Source of the DNA: Argentina anserina
Taxonomy: Eukaryota; Streptophyta; Magnoliopsida; Rosales; Rosaceae
DNA: 64,000 nt
Assembly: GCF_933775445.1 (NCBI RefSeq)
Contig: NC_065872.1
Span: 20,956,001-21,020,000 of the forward strand
Direction: 5' to 3'
The position numbers were made by a program, and so were the translations under genes. The notes below the pieces were generated by a model, which did no database searches, was not told where the DNA came from, and saw nothing but the letters and a program-made list of their open reading frames with translations. Positions 27,601 through 40,800 of this stretch are shown here, piece by piece (the stretch's first letter is position 1; each line of letters begins with the position of its first letter).

Positions 27601-30330
27601 CTTTCTAATGCGAGTTTCTTTTGAATTTCAGAGTGTCTCCAGTGCGGGCGTGTGTTTCTTTCACACTGAGTATCTTTCTATTGTTTGAGTATCTTTTCCA
27701 ATTTGAGTACGTTTTCAATACAGTTTAATTATCTTTTTATACGGCTTTCTAATGCGAGTTTCTTTTGAATTTGAGTGTGTTTTCAGCGTGGGCGTGTGTT
27801 TCTTTCAATCTGAGTATCTTTCTATCGTTTCAGTATCTTTTCCAATTTGAGTATCTTTTCAATTCTCGTAGGAGTATCTTTTTGTACGGCTTTCTGATGC
27901 GAGTTTATTTTAAATTTGAGAGTGTCTCCAGTGTGGGCGTGGGTTTCTTTCACACTGAGTATCTTTCTATCCTTTGAGTATCTTTTCTAATTTGAGTATC
28001 TTTTCAATATAGTTTGAGTATCTTTCTGTACGGCTTTCTAATGCGAGTTTCTTTTGAATTTGAGTGTGTTTTCAGTGTGGGCGTGTGTTTCTTTCAATCT
28101 GAGTATCTTTCTATCATTTGAGTATCTTTTCCAATTTGAGTATCTTTTCAATACAGTTTGAGTATCTTTCTGTACGGCTTTCTAATGCGAGTTTCTTTTG
28201 AATTTGAGTGTGTTTTCAGTGTGGGCGTTTGATTCTTCCAATCTGAGTATCTTTTCAATTCTCGTATGAGTATATTTATGTACGGCTTTCTGATGCGAGT
28301 TTCTTTTGAATTTGAGAATGTTTCCAGTGTGGGCGTGTGTTTCTTTCAATCTCAGTATCTTTCTATCGTTTCAGTATCGTTTCCAATTTGAGTATCTTTT
28401 CAATTCTCGTATGAGTATCTTTCTGTACGGCTTTCTGATGCGAGTTTCTTTTGAATTTGAGAGTGTCTCCAATGTGGGCGTGGGTTTCTTTCATACTGAG
28501 TATCTTTCTATTGTTTGAGTATCTTTTCCAATTTCAGAATCTTTTCAATTCTCGTATGAGTATCTTTTTGTACGGCTTTCTGATGCGAGTTTGTTTTGAA
28601 TTTGAGTGTGTTTTTAATGTGGGCGTGTCTTTCTTTCCCACTGAGTATCTTTCTATCGTTTCAGTATCTTTTCCAATTTGAGTATCTTTTCAATACAGTT
28701 TGAGTATCTTTCTGTACGGCTTTCTGATGCGAGTTTCTTTTGAATTTGAGTGTGTTTTCAGTATGGGCGTGTGTTTCTTTCAATCTGGGTATCTTTCTAT
28801 CGTTTCAGTATCTTTTCCAATTTGAGTATCTTTTCAATTCTCGTATGTGTATCTTTCTGTACGGCTTTCTGATGCGAGTTTCTTTTGAATTTGATAGTGT
28901 CTCCAGTGTGGGCGTGGGTTTCTTTCATAATGAGTATCTTTCTATTGTTTGAGTATCTTTTCCAATTTCAGAATCTTTTCAATTCTCGTATGAGTATCTT
29001 TATGTACGGCTTTCTGATGCGAGTTTCTTTTGAATTTGAATGTGTCTCCAGTGTGGGCGTGTGTTTCTTTCACACTGAGTATCTTTCTATCGTTTGAGTA
29101 TGTTTTCCAATTTAAGAATCTTTTCAATTCTCGTATCAGTATCTTTCTGTACGACCTTCTGATGCGAGTTTGTTTTGAATTTGAGAGTGTTTTTAATGTG
29201 GGCGTGTTTTTCTTTCCCACTGAGTATCTTTCTATCGTTTGAGTATCTTTTCCAATTTGAGTATCTTTTCAATACAGTTTGAGTATCTTTCTGTACGGCT
29301 TTCTAATGCGAGTTTCTTTTGAATTTGAGTGTGTTTTCAGTGTGGGCGTGTGTTTCTTTCAATCTGAGTATCTTTCTATCGTTTCAGTATCTTTTCCAAT
29401 TTGAGTATCTTTTCAATTCTCGTATGTGTATCTTTCTGTACGGCTTTCTGATGCGAGTTTGTTTTGAATTTGAGTGTGTTTTCAGTGTGGGCGTGTGTTT
29501 CTTTCAATCTGAGTATCTTTCTATCGTTTGAGTATCTTTTCCAATTTGAGTATTTTTTCAATTCTCGTATAAATATCTTTCTGTACGGCTTTCTGATGCG
29601 AGTTTCTTTTGAATTTGAGAGTGTCTCCAGTCTGGGCGTGGGTTTCTTTCATACTGAGTATCTTTCTATTGTTTGAGTATCTTTTCCAATTTCAGAATCT
29701 TTTCAATTCTCGTATGAGTATCTTTTTGTACGGCTTTCTGATCTGAGTTTGTTTTGAATTTGAGTGTGTTTTTAATGTCGACGTGTCTTTCTTTCCCACT
29801 GAGTATCTTTCTATCGTTTCAGTATCTTTTCCAATTTGAGTATCTTTTCAATACAGTTTGAGTATCTTTCTGTACGGCTTTCTGATGCGAGTTTGTTTTG
29901 AATTTGAGTGTGTTTTCAGTGTGGGCGTGTGTTTCTTTCAATCTGAGTATCTTTCTATCGTTTGAGTATCTTTTCCAATTTGAGTATGTTTTCAATTCTC
30001 GTATGAGTATCTTTCTGTTTGGCTTTCTGATGCGAGTTTCTTTTAAATTTGAAAGTCTCTCCAGTGTGGGCGTGTGTTTCTTTCACACTGAGTATCTTTC
30101 TATTCTTTGAGTATCTTTCCCAATTTGAGTATCTTTTCAATACAGTTTGAGTATCTTTCTGTACGGCTTTCTAATGCGAGTTTCTTTTGAATTTCATTGT
30201 GTTTTCAGTGTGGGCGTGTGATTCTTTCAATATGAGTATCTTTCTATCGTTTGAGTATCTTTTCCAATTTGAGTATCTTTTCTATTCTCGTATGAGTATC
30301 TTTATGTACGGCTTTCTGATGCGAGTTTCT
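24700..30330 (+). repeat. Large higher-order duplication with a one-monomer slip
   Basis: The stretch from about 24.7 to 25.88 kb is matched by 29.0-30.33 kb. The offset is 4,302 bp at the left part and becomes 4,447 bp after about 25.1 kb, a change of exactly one 145-bp monomer. Around 25,451 a third related copy lies 1,157 bp downstream (26,608), which is in turn 3,290 bp from 29,898. Shared rare variants include CTGTTTGGCTTTC and GTCGACGTGTC. Edges are approximate, as they were placed by eye from shared variants. Confidence 0.75.
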
Positions 30331-32299
30331 TTTGAATTTGAGAATGTTTCCAGTGTGGGCGTGTGTTTCTTTCAATCTCAGTATCTTTCTATCGTTTCAG
30401 TATCGTTTCCAATTTGAGTATCTTTTCAATTCTCGTATGTGTATCTTTCTGTACGGCTTTCTGATGCGAGTTTGTTTTGAATTTGAGTGTGTTTTCAGTG
30501 TGGGCGTGTGTTTCTTTCAATCTGAGTATCTTTCTATCGTTTCAGTATCGTTTCCAATTTGAGTATCTTTTCAATTCTCGTATGAGTATCTTTCTGTACG
30601 GCTTTCTGATGCGAGTTTCTTTTGAATTTAAGAGTGTCTCCAGTGTGGGCGTGGGTTTCTTTCCCACTGAGTATCTTTCTATCGTTTCAGTATCTTTTCC
30701 AATTTGAGTATCTTTTCAATACAGTTTGAGTATCTTTCTGTACGGCTTTCTGATGCGAGTTTGTTTTGAATTTGAGTGTGTTTTTAATGTGGGCGTGTCT
30801 TTCTTTCCCACTGAGTATCTTTCTATCGTTTCAGTATCTTTTCCAATTTGAGTATCTTTTCAATACAGTTTGAGTATCTTTTTGTACGGCTTTCTGATGC
30901 GAGTTTCTTTTGAATTTGAGTGTGTTTTCAGTGTGGGCGTTTGATTCTTCCAATCTGAGTATCTTTTCAATTCTCGTATGAGTATATTTCTGTACGGCTT
31001 TCTGATGCGAGTTTCTTTTGAATTTAAGAATGTTTCCAGTGTGGGCGTGTGTTTCTTTCAATCTGAGTATCTTTCTATCGTTTCAGTATCGTTTCCAATT
31101 TGAGTATCTTTTCAATTCTCGTATGAGTATCTTTCTGTACGGCTTTCTGATGCGAGTTTCTTTTGAATTTGAGAGTGTCTCCAGTGTGGGCGTGGGTTTC
31201 TTTCATACTGAGTATCTTTCTATTGTTTGAGTATCTTTTCCAATTTCAGAATCTTTTCAATTCTCGTATGAGTATCTTTCTGTACGGCTTTCTGATGCGA
31301 GTTTGTTTTGAATTTGAGTGTGTTTTTAATGTGGGCGTGTCTTTCTTTCCCACTGAGTATCTTTCTATCGTTTCAGTATCTTTTCTAATTTGAGTATCTT
31401 TTCAATACAGTTTGAGTATCTTTCTGTACGGCTTTCTGATGCGAGTTTCTTTTGAATTTGAGTGTGTTTTCAGTATGGGCGTGTGTTTCTTTCAATCTGA
31501 GTATCTTTCTATCGTTTCAGTATCTTTTCCAATTTGAGTATCTTTTCAATTCTCGTATGTGTATCTTTCTGTACGGCTTTCTGATGCGAGTTTGTTTTGA
31601 ATTTGAGTGTGTTTTCAGTGTGGGCGTGTGTTTCTTTCAATCTGAGTATCTTTCTATCGTTTCAGTATCGTTTCCAATTTGAGTATCTTTTCAATTCTCG
31701 TATGAGTATCTTTCTGTACGGCTTTCTGATGCGAGTTTCTTTTGAAATTGAGTGTGTTTTCAGTGTGGGCGTGTGTTTCTTTCACACTGAGTATCTTTCT
31801 ATCGTTTGAGTATCTTTTCCAATTTGAGTATCTTTTCAATACAGTTTGAGTATCTTTCTGTACGGCTTTCTAATGCGAGTTTCTTTTGAATTTGAGTGTG
31901 TTTTCAGTGTGGGCGTGTGTTTCTTTCAATCTGAGTATCTTTCTATCGTTTCAGTATCTTTTCCAATTTGAGTATCTTTTCAATTCTCGTAGGAGTATCT
32001 TGTTGTACGGCTTTCTGATGCGAGTTTATTTTAAATTGGAGAGTGTCTCCAGTGTGGGCGTGGGTTTCTTTCACACTGAATATCTTTCTATCCTTTGAGT
32101 ATCTTTTCTAATTTGAGTATCTTTTCAATACAGTTTGAGTATCTTTCTGTACGGCTTTCTAATGCGAGTTTCTTTTGAATTTGAGTGTGTTTTCTGTGTG
32201 GGCGTGTGTTTCTTTCAATCTGAGTATCTTTCTATCATTTGAGTATCTTTTCCAATTTGAGTATCTTTTCAATACAGTTTGAGTATCTTTCTGTACGGC

Positions 32300-35200
32300 T
32301 TTCTAATGCGAGTTTCTTTTGAATTTGAGTCTGTTTTCAGTGTGGGCGTTTGATTCTTCCAATCTGAGTATCTTTTCAATTCTCGTATGAGTATCTTTCT
32401 GTACGGCTTTCTGATGCGAGTTTCTTTTGAATTTGAGAGTGTTTCCAGTGTGGGCGTGTGTTTCTTTCACACTGAGTATCTTTCTATCGTTTGAGTATGT
32501 TTTCCAATTTAAGAATCTTTTCAATTCTCATATCAGTATCTTTCTGTACGGCTTTCTAATGCGAGTTTCTTTTGAATTTGAGAGTGTCTCCAGTGTGGGC
32601 GTAGGTTTCTTTCATACTGAGTATCTTTTCCAATTTCAGAATCTTTGCAATTCTCGTATGAGTATCTTTCTGTACGGCTTTCTGATCCGAGTTTGTTTTG
32701 AATTTGAGTGTGTTTTTAATGTGGGCGTGTCTTTCTTTCCCACTGAGTACCTTTCTATCATTTCAGTATCTTTTCCAATTTGAGTATCTTTTCAAAACAG
32801 TTTGAGTATCTTTCTGTACGGCTTTCTAATGCGAGTTTGTTTTGTATTTGAGTGTGTTTTCAGTGTGGGCGTGGGTTTCGTTCAATCTGAGTATCTTTCT
32901 ATCGTTTGAGTATCTTTTCCGATTTCAGTATCTTTTCAATTCTCGTATGAGTACCTTTCTGTACGCCTTTCGAATGCGAGTTTCTTTTGAATTTGAGAGT
33001 GTTTCCAGTGTCGGCGTGTGTTTCTTTCACACCGAGTATGTTTCTATTGTTTGAGTATCTTTACCAATTTCAGATCTTTTCAATACAGTTTGAGTATCTT
33101 TCTGTACGGCTTTCTAATGCGAGTTTCTTTTGAATTTCAGTGTGTTTTCAGTGTGGGCATGTGTTTCTTTTAATATGAGTATCTTTCTATCGTTTGAGTA
33201 TCTTTTCCAATTTGAGTATCTTTTCTATTCTCGTATGAGTATCTTTATGTACGGCTTTCTTATGCGAGTTTCTTTTCAATCTGAGTATCTTTCTATCGTT
33301 TGAGTATCTTTCTATCGTTTGAGTATCATTTCCAATTTGAGTATCTTTTCAATTCTCGTATGAGTATCTTTCTGTACGGCTTTCTGATGCGAGTTTCTTT
33401 TTAATTTGAGAGTGTCTCCAGGGTGGGTGTGTGTTTCTTTCACACTGAGTATCTTTCTATCGTTTGAGTATCTTTTCCGATTTGAGTATCTTTTCAATAC
33501 AGTTTGAGTATCTTTCTGTACGGCTTTCTAATGCGAATTTCTTTTGAATTTGGGAGTGTCTCCAGGGTGGGTCTGTGTTTCTTTCACACTGAGTATCTTT
33601 CTATCGTTTGAGTATCTTTTCCAATTTGAGTATCTTTTCAATACAGTTTGAGTATCTTTCTGTACGGCTTTCTAATGCGAGTTTCTTTTGAATTTGAGTG
33701 TGTTTTCAGTGTGGGCGTTTGATTCTTCCAATCTGAGTATCTTTTCAATTCTCGTATGAGTATCTTTCTGTACGGCTTTCTGATGCGAGTTTCTTTTGAA
33801 TTTGAGAGTGTTTCCAGTGTGGGCGTGTGTTTCTTTCACACTGAGTATCTTTCTATCGTTTGAGTATGTTTTCCAATTTAAGAATCTTTTCAATTCTCAT
33901 ATCAATATCTTTCTGTACGGCCTTCTGAAGCGAGTTTGTTTTGAATTTGAGTGTGTTTTTAATGTGGGCGTGTCTTTCTTTCCCACTGAGTATCTTTCTA
34001 TCGTTTGAGTATCTTTTCCAATTTGAGTATCTTTTCAATTCTCGTATGAGTATCATTCTGTACGGCTTTCTGATGCGAGTTTCTTTTGAATTTGAGAGTG
34101 TCTCCAGTGTGGGCGTAGGTTTCTTTCATACTGAGTATCTTTTCCAATTTCAGAATCTTTTCAATTCTCGTATGAGTATCTTTCTGTACGGCTTTCTGAT
34201 CCGAGTTTGTTTTTAATTTGAGTGTGTTTTTAATGTGGGCGTGTCTTTCTTTCCCACTGAGTATCTTTCTATCATTTCAGTATCTTTTCCAATTTGAGTA
34301 TCTTTTCAATACAGTTTGAGTATCTTTCTGTACGGCTTTCTAATGCGAGTTTGTTTTGTATTTGAGAGTGTTTTCAGTGTGGGCGTGTGTTTCTTTCAAT
34401 CTGAGTATCTTTCTATCGTTTCAGTATCGTTTCCAATTTGAGTATCTTTTCAATTCTCGTATGAGTATGTTTCTGTACGGCTTTCTGATGCGAGTTTCTT
34501 TTGAATTTGAGAGTGTCTCCAGTGTGGGCGTGGGTTTCTTTCATACTGAGTATCTTTCTATAGTTTGAGTATCGTTTCCAATTTGAGTATCTTTTCTATT
34601 CTCAGATGAGTATCTTTCTGTACGGCTTTCTGATGCGAGTTTCTTTTGAATTTGAAAGTGTTTCCAGTGTGGGCGTGTGTTTCTTTCACACCGAGTATCT
34701 TTCTATCGTTTGAGTATCTTTACCAATTTGAGTATGTTTTCAATACAGTTTGAGTATCTTTCTGTACGGCTTTCTAATGCGAGTTTCTTTTGAATTTGAG
34801 AGTGTTTTCAGTGTGGGCGTGTGTTTCTTTCAATCTGAGTATCTTTCTATCATTTGAGTATCTTTTCCAATTTGAGTATCTTTTCAATACAGTTTGAGTA
34901 TCTTTCTGTACGGCTTTCTAATGCGAGTTTCTATTGAATTTGAGTGTGTTTTCAGTGTGGGCGTGTGTTTCTTTCAATCTGAGTATCTTTCTATCATTTG
35001 AGTATCTTTTCCAATTTGAGTATCTTTTCAATACAGTTTGAGTATCTTTCTGTACGGCTTTCTAATGCGAGTTTCTTTTGAATTTGAGTGTGTTTTCAGT
35101 GTGGGCGTTTGATTCTTCCAATCTGAGTATCTTTTCAATTCTCGTATGAGTATCTTTCTGTACGGCTTTCTGATGCGAGTTTCTTTTGAATTTGAGAGTG

Positions 35201-37350
35201 TTTCCAGTGTGGGCGTGTGTTTCTTTCACACTGAGTATCTTTCTATCGTTTGAGTATGTTTTCCAATTTAAGAATCTTTTCAATTCTCATATCAATATCT
35301 TTCTGTACGGCCTTCTGAAGCGAGTTTGTTTTGAATTTGAGTGTGTTTTTAATGTGGGCGTGTCTTTCTTTCCCACTGAGTATCTTTCTATCGTTTGAGT
35401 ATCTTTTCCAATTTGAGTATCTTTTCAATTCTCGTATGAGTATCATTCTGTACGGCTTTCTGATGCGAGTTTCTTTTGAATTTGCGAGTGTCTCCAGTGT
35501 GGGCGTAGGTTTCTTTCATACTGAGTATCTTTTCCAATTTCAGAATCTTTTCAATTCTCGTATGAGTATCTTTCTGTACGGCTTTCTGATCCGAGTTTGT
35601 TTTTAATTTGAGTGTGTTTTTAATGTGGGCGTGTCTTTCTTTCCCACTGAGTACCTTTCTATCATTTCAGTATCTTTTCCAATTTGAGTATCTTTTCAAT
35701 ACAGTTTGAGTATCTTTCTGTACGGCTTTCTAATGCGAGTTTGTTTTGTATTTGAGTGTGTTTTCAGTGTGGGCGTTTGTTTCTTTCAATCTGAGTATCT
35801 TTCTATCGTTTGAGTATCTTTTCCGATTTCAGTATCTTTTCAATTCTCGTATGAGTACCTTTCTGTACGCCTTTCTAATGCGAGTTTCTTTTGAATTTGA
35901 GAGTGTTTCCAGTGTGGGCGTGTGTTTCTTTCACACCGAGTATGTTTCTATTGTTTGAGTATCTTTACCAATTTTAGTATCTTTTCAATACAGTTTGAGT
36001 ATCTTTCTGTACGGCTTTCTAATGCGAGTTTCTTTTGAATTTCAGTGTGTTTTCAGTGTGGGCGTGTGTTTCTTTCAATATGAGTATCTTTCTATCGTTT
36101 GAGTATCTTTTCCAATTTAAGTATCTTTTCTATTCTCGTATGAGTATCTTTATGTACGGCTTTCTGATGCGAGTTTCTTTTCAATCTGAGTATCTTTCTA
36201 TCGTTTGAGTATCTTTCTATCGTTTGAGTATCTTTTCCAATTTGAGTATCTTTTCAATTCTCGTATGAGTATCTTTCTGTACGGCTTTCTGATGCGAGTT
36301 TCTTTTGAATTTGGGAGTGTCTCCAGGGTGGGTGTGTGTTTCTTTCACACTGAGTATCTTTCTATCGTTTGAGTATCTTTTCCAATTTGAGTATCTTTTC
36401 AATACAGTTTGAGTATCTTTCTGTACGGCTTTCTAATGCGAATTTCTTTTGAATTTGGGAGTGTCTCCAGGGTGGGTCTGTGTTTCTTTCACACTGAGTA
36501 TCTTTCTATCGTTTGAGTATCTTTTCCAATTTGAGTATCTTTTCAATACAGTTTGAGTATCTTTCTGTACGGCTTTCTAATGCGAGTTTCTTTTGAATTT
36601 GAGTGTGTTTTTAGTGTGGGCGTTTGATTCTTCCAATCTGAGTATCTTTTCAATTCTCGTATGAGTATCTTTCTGTACGGCTTTCTGATGCGAGTTTCTT
36701 TTGAATTTGAGAGTGTTTCCAGTGTGGGCGTGTGTTTCTTTCACACTGAGTATCTTTCTATCGTTTGAGTATGTTTTCCAATTTAAGAATCTTTTCAATT
36801 CTCATATCAGTATCTTTCTGTACGGCCTTCTGATGCGAGTTTGTTTTGAATTTGAGTGTGTTTTTAATGTGGGCGTGTCTTTCTTTCCCACTGAGTATCT
36901 TTCTATCGTTTGAGTATCTTTTCCAATTTGAGTATCTTTTCAATTCTCGTATGAGTATCATTCTGTACGGCTTTCTGATGCGAGTTTGTTTTGAATTTGA
37001 GAGTGTCTCCAGTGTGGGCGTAGGTTTCTTTCATACTGAGTATCTTTTCCAATTTCAGAATCTATTCAATTCTCGTATGAGTATCTTTCTGTACGGCTTT
37101 CTGATCCGAGTTTGTTTTGAATTTGAGTGTGTTTTTAATGTGGGCGTGTCTTTCTTTCCCACTGAGTACCTTTCTATCATTTCAGTATCGTTTCCAATTT
37201 GAGTATCTTTTCAATTCTCGTATGAGTATCTCTCTGTACGGCTTTCTGATGCGAGTTTCTTTTGAATTTGAGAGTGTCTCCAGTGTGGGCGTGGGTTTCT
37301 TTCCCACTGAGTATCTTTCTATCGTTTCAGTATCTTTTCCAATTTGAGTA
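32300..37350 (+). repeat. Higher-order repeat of about 1.37 to 1.5 kb
   Basis: A composite unit recurs with starts near 32,303, 33,672, 35,062 and 36,577 (steps of 1,369, 1,390 and 1,515 bp). Marker variants are GGGCGTTTGATTCTTCC, the rare CTCATATCAATATC and CTGAAGCGAG (present at about 33.9 and 35.29 kb), and GGGTGGGTCTGTG (33.57 and 36.47 kb). One monomer per unit has lost its middle through a jump from TTTCTTTT to CAATCTGAG (near 33,272 and 36,180). The copies at 33.7 and 35.1 kb look almost identical. Confidence 0.8.
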
Positions 37351-37802
37351 TCTTTTCAATACAGTTTGAGTATCTTTCTGTACGGCTTTCTGATGCGAGT
37401 TTGTTTTGAATTTGAGTGTGTTTTTAATGTGGGCGTGTCTTTCTTTCCCACTGAGTATCTTTCTATCGTTTCAGTATCTTTTCCAATTTGAGTATCTTTT
37501 CAATACAGTTTGAGTATCTTTTTGTACGGCTTTCTGATGCGAGTTTCTTTTGAATTTGAGTGTGTTTTCAGTGTGGGCGTTTGATTCTTCCAATCTGAGT
37601 ATCTTTTCAATTCTCGTATGAGTATATTTCTGTACGGCTTTCTGATGCGAGTTTCTTTTGAATTTAAGAATGTTTCCAGTGTGGGCGTGTGTTTCTTTCA
37701 ATCTGAGTATCTTTCTATCGTTTCAGTATCGTTTCCAATTTGAGTATCTTTTCAATTCTCGTATGAGTATCTTTCTGTACGGCTTTCTGATGCGAGTTTC
37801 TT

Positions 37803-40800
37803 TTGAATTTGAGAGTGTTTCCAATGTGGGCGTGTGTTTCTTTCAATCTGAGTATCTTTCTATCGTTTGAGTATCTTTCCCAATTTGAGTATCTTTTCAA
37901 TGCTCGTATGAGTATCTTTCTGTATGGCTTTCTGATGCGAGTTTCTATTGAATTTGAGTGTGTTTTTAGTGTGGGCGTGTGTTTCTTTCAATCTGAGTAT
38001 CTTTCTATCGTTTGAGTATCTTTTCCAATTTGAGTATCTTTTCTATTCTCGTATGAGTATCTTTATGTACGGCTTTCTGATGCGAGTTTCTTTTGAATTT
38101 GAGTGTGTTTTCAGTGTGGGCGTGTGTGTCTTTCACATTGAGTATCTTTCTATCGTTTGAGTATCCTTTCTAATTTGAGTATCTTTTCAATACAGTTTGA
38201 GTATCTTTCTGTACGGCTTTCTAATGTGAGTTTCTTTTGAATTTGAGTGTGTTTTCAGTGTGGGCGTGTGTTTCTTTCACACTGATTATCTTTCTATCGT
38301 TTGAGTATCTTTTCCAGTTTGGGTATCTTTTTAATACAGTTTGAGTATCTTTCTGTACGGCTTTCTAATGCGAGTTTCTTTTGAATTTGAGTGTGTTTTC
38401 AGTGTGGGCGTGTGATTGTTCCAATCTGAGTATCTTTCTATCGTTTGAGTATCTTTTCCAGTTTGAGTATCTTTCTGTACGGCTTTCTAATGCGAGTTTC
38501 TTTTGAATTTGAGTTGTTTTCAGTGTGGGCGTGTGATTCTTCCAATCTGAGTATCTTTTCAATTCTCGTATGAGTATCTTTCTGTACGGCTTTCTGATGC
38601 GAGTTTCTTTTGAATTTGAGAGTGTCTCCAGTGTGGGCGTGTGTTTCTTTCACACTGAGTATCTTTCTATCCTTTGAGTATCTTTTCTAATTTGAGTATC
38701 TTTTCAATACAGTTTGAGTATCTTTCTGTACGGCTTTCTAATGCGAGTTTCTTTTGAATTTGAGAGTGTCTCCAGTGTGGGCGTGTGTTTCTTTCACACT
38801 GAGTATCTTTCTATTGTTTGAGTATCTTTTCCAATTTGAGTATCTTTTCAATTCTCGTATAAGTATCTTTTTGTACGGCTTTCTGATGCGAGTTTCTTTT
38901 GAATTTGAGAGTGTCTCCAGTGTGGGCGTGGGTTTCTTTCAGACTGAGTATCTTTCTATCGTTTCAGTATCTTTTCCAATTTGAGTATCTTTTCAATACA
39001 GTTTAAGTATCTTTCTGTACGGCTTTCTAATGCGAGTTTCTTTTAAATTTGAGTGTGTTTTCAGTGTGGGCGTGTGCTTCTTTCAATCTGAGTATCTTTC
39101 TATTGTTTGAGTATCTTTTCAATTCTCGTATGAGTATCTTTTTGTACGGCTTTTTGATGCGAGTTTCTTTTGAATTTGAGAGTGTTTCCAATGTGGGCGT
39201 GTGTTTCTTTCAATCTGAGTATCTTTCTATCGTTTGAGTATCTTTCCCAATTTGAGTATCTTTTCAATGCTCGTATGAGTATCTTTCTGTATGGCTTTCT
39301 GATGCGAGTTTCTATTGAATTTGAGTGTGTTTTCAGTGTGGGCGTGTGTTTCTTTCAATCTGAGTATCTTTCTATCGTTTGAGTATTTTTTCCAATTTGA
39401 GTATCTTTTCTATTCTCGTATGAGTATCTTTATGTACGGCTTTCTGATGCGAGTTTCTTTTGAATTTGAGTGTGTTTTCAGTGTGGGCGTGTGTTTCTTT
39501 CACACTGAGTATCTTTCTATCGTTTGAGTATCTTTTCCAATTTGAGTATTTTTTCAATACAGTTTGAGTATCTTTCTGTACGGCTTTCTAATGCGAGTTT
39601 CTTTTGAATTTGAGTTGTTTTCAGTGTGGGCGTGTGATTCTTCCAATCTGAGTATCTTTTCAATTCTCGTATGAGTATCTTTCTGTACGGCTTTCTGATG
39701 CAAGTTTCTTTTGAATTTGAGAGTGTCTCCAGTGTGGGCGTGTGTTTCTTTCACACTGAGTATCTTTCTATCCTTTGAGTATCTTTTCTAATTTGAGTAT
39801 CTTTTCAATACAGTTTGAGTATCTTTCTGTACGGCTTTCTAATGCCAGTTTCTTTTGAATTTGAGTTGTTTTCAGTGTGGGCGTGTGATTCTTCCAATCT
39901 GAGTATCTTTTCAATTCTCGTATGAGTATCTTTCTCTACGGCTTTCTGATGCGAGTTTCTTTTGAATTTGAGAGTGTCTCCAGTGTGGGCGTGTGTTTCT
40001 TTGACACTGAGTATCTTTCTATCCTTTGAGTATCTTTTCTAATTTGAGTATCTTTTCAATACAGTTTGAGTATCTTTCTGTACGGCTTTCTAATGCGAGT
40101 TTCTTTTGAATTTGAGAGTGTCTCCAGTGTGGGCGTGTGTTTCTTTCACACTGAGTATCTTTCTATTGTTTGAGTATCTTTTCCAATTTGAGTATCTTTT
40201 CAATTCTCGTATAAGTATCTTTCTGTACGGCTTTCTGATGCGAGTTTCTTTTGAATTTGAGAGTGTCTCCAGTGTGGGCGTGGGTTTCTTTCAGACTGAG
40301 TATCTTTCTATCGTTTCAGTATCTTTTCCTATTTGAGTATCTTTTCAATACAGTTTAAGTATCTTTCTGTACGGCTTTCTAATGCGAGTTTCTTTTGAAT
40401 TTGAGTGTGTTTTCAGTGTGGGCGTGTGCTTCTTTCAATCTGAATATCTTTCTATCGTTTGAGTATCTTTTCAATTCTCGTATGAGTATCTTTCTGTACG
40501 GCTTTCTGATGCGAGTTTCTTTTGAATTTGAGAGTGTTTCCAATGTGGGCGTGTGTTTCTTTCAATCTGAGTATCTTTCTATCGTTTGAGTATCTTTCCC
40601 AATTTGAGTATCTTTTCAATGCTCGTATGAGTATCTTTCTGTATGGCTTTCTGATGCGAGTTTCTATTGAATTTGAGTGTGTTTTTAGTGTGGGCGTGTG
40701 TTTCTTTCAATCTGAGTATCTTTCTATCGTTTGAGTATCTTTTCCAATTTGAGTATCTTTTCTATTCTCGTATGAGTATCTTTATGTACGGCTTTCTGAT

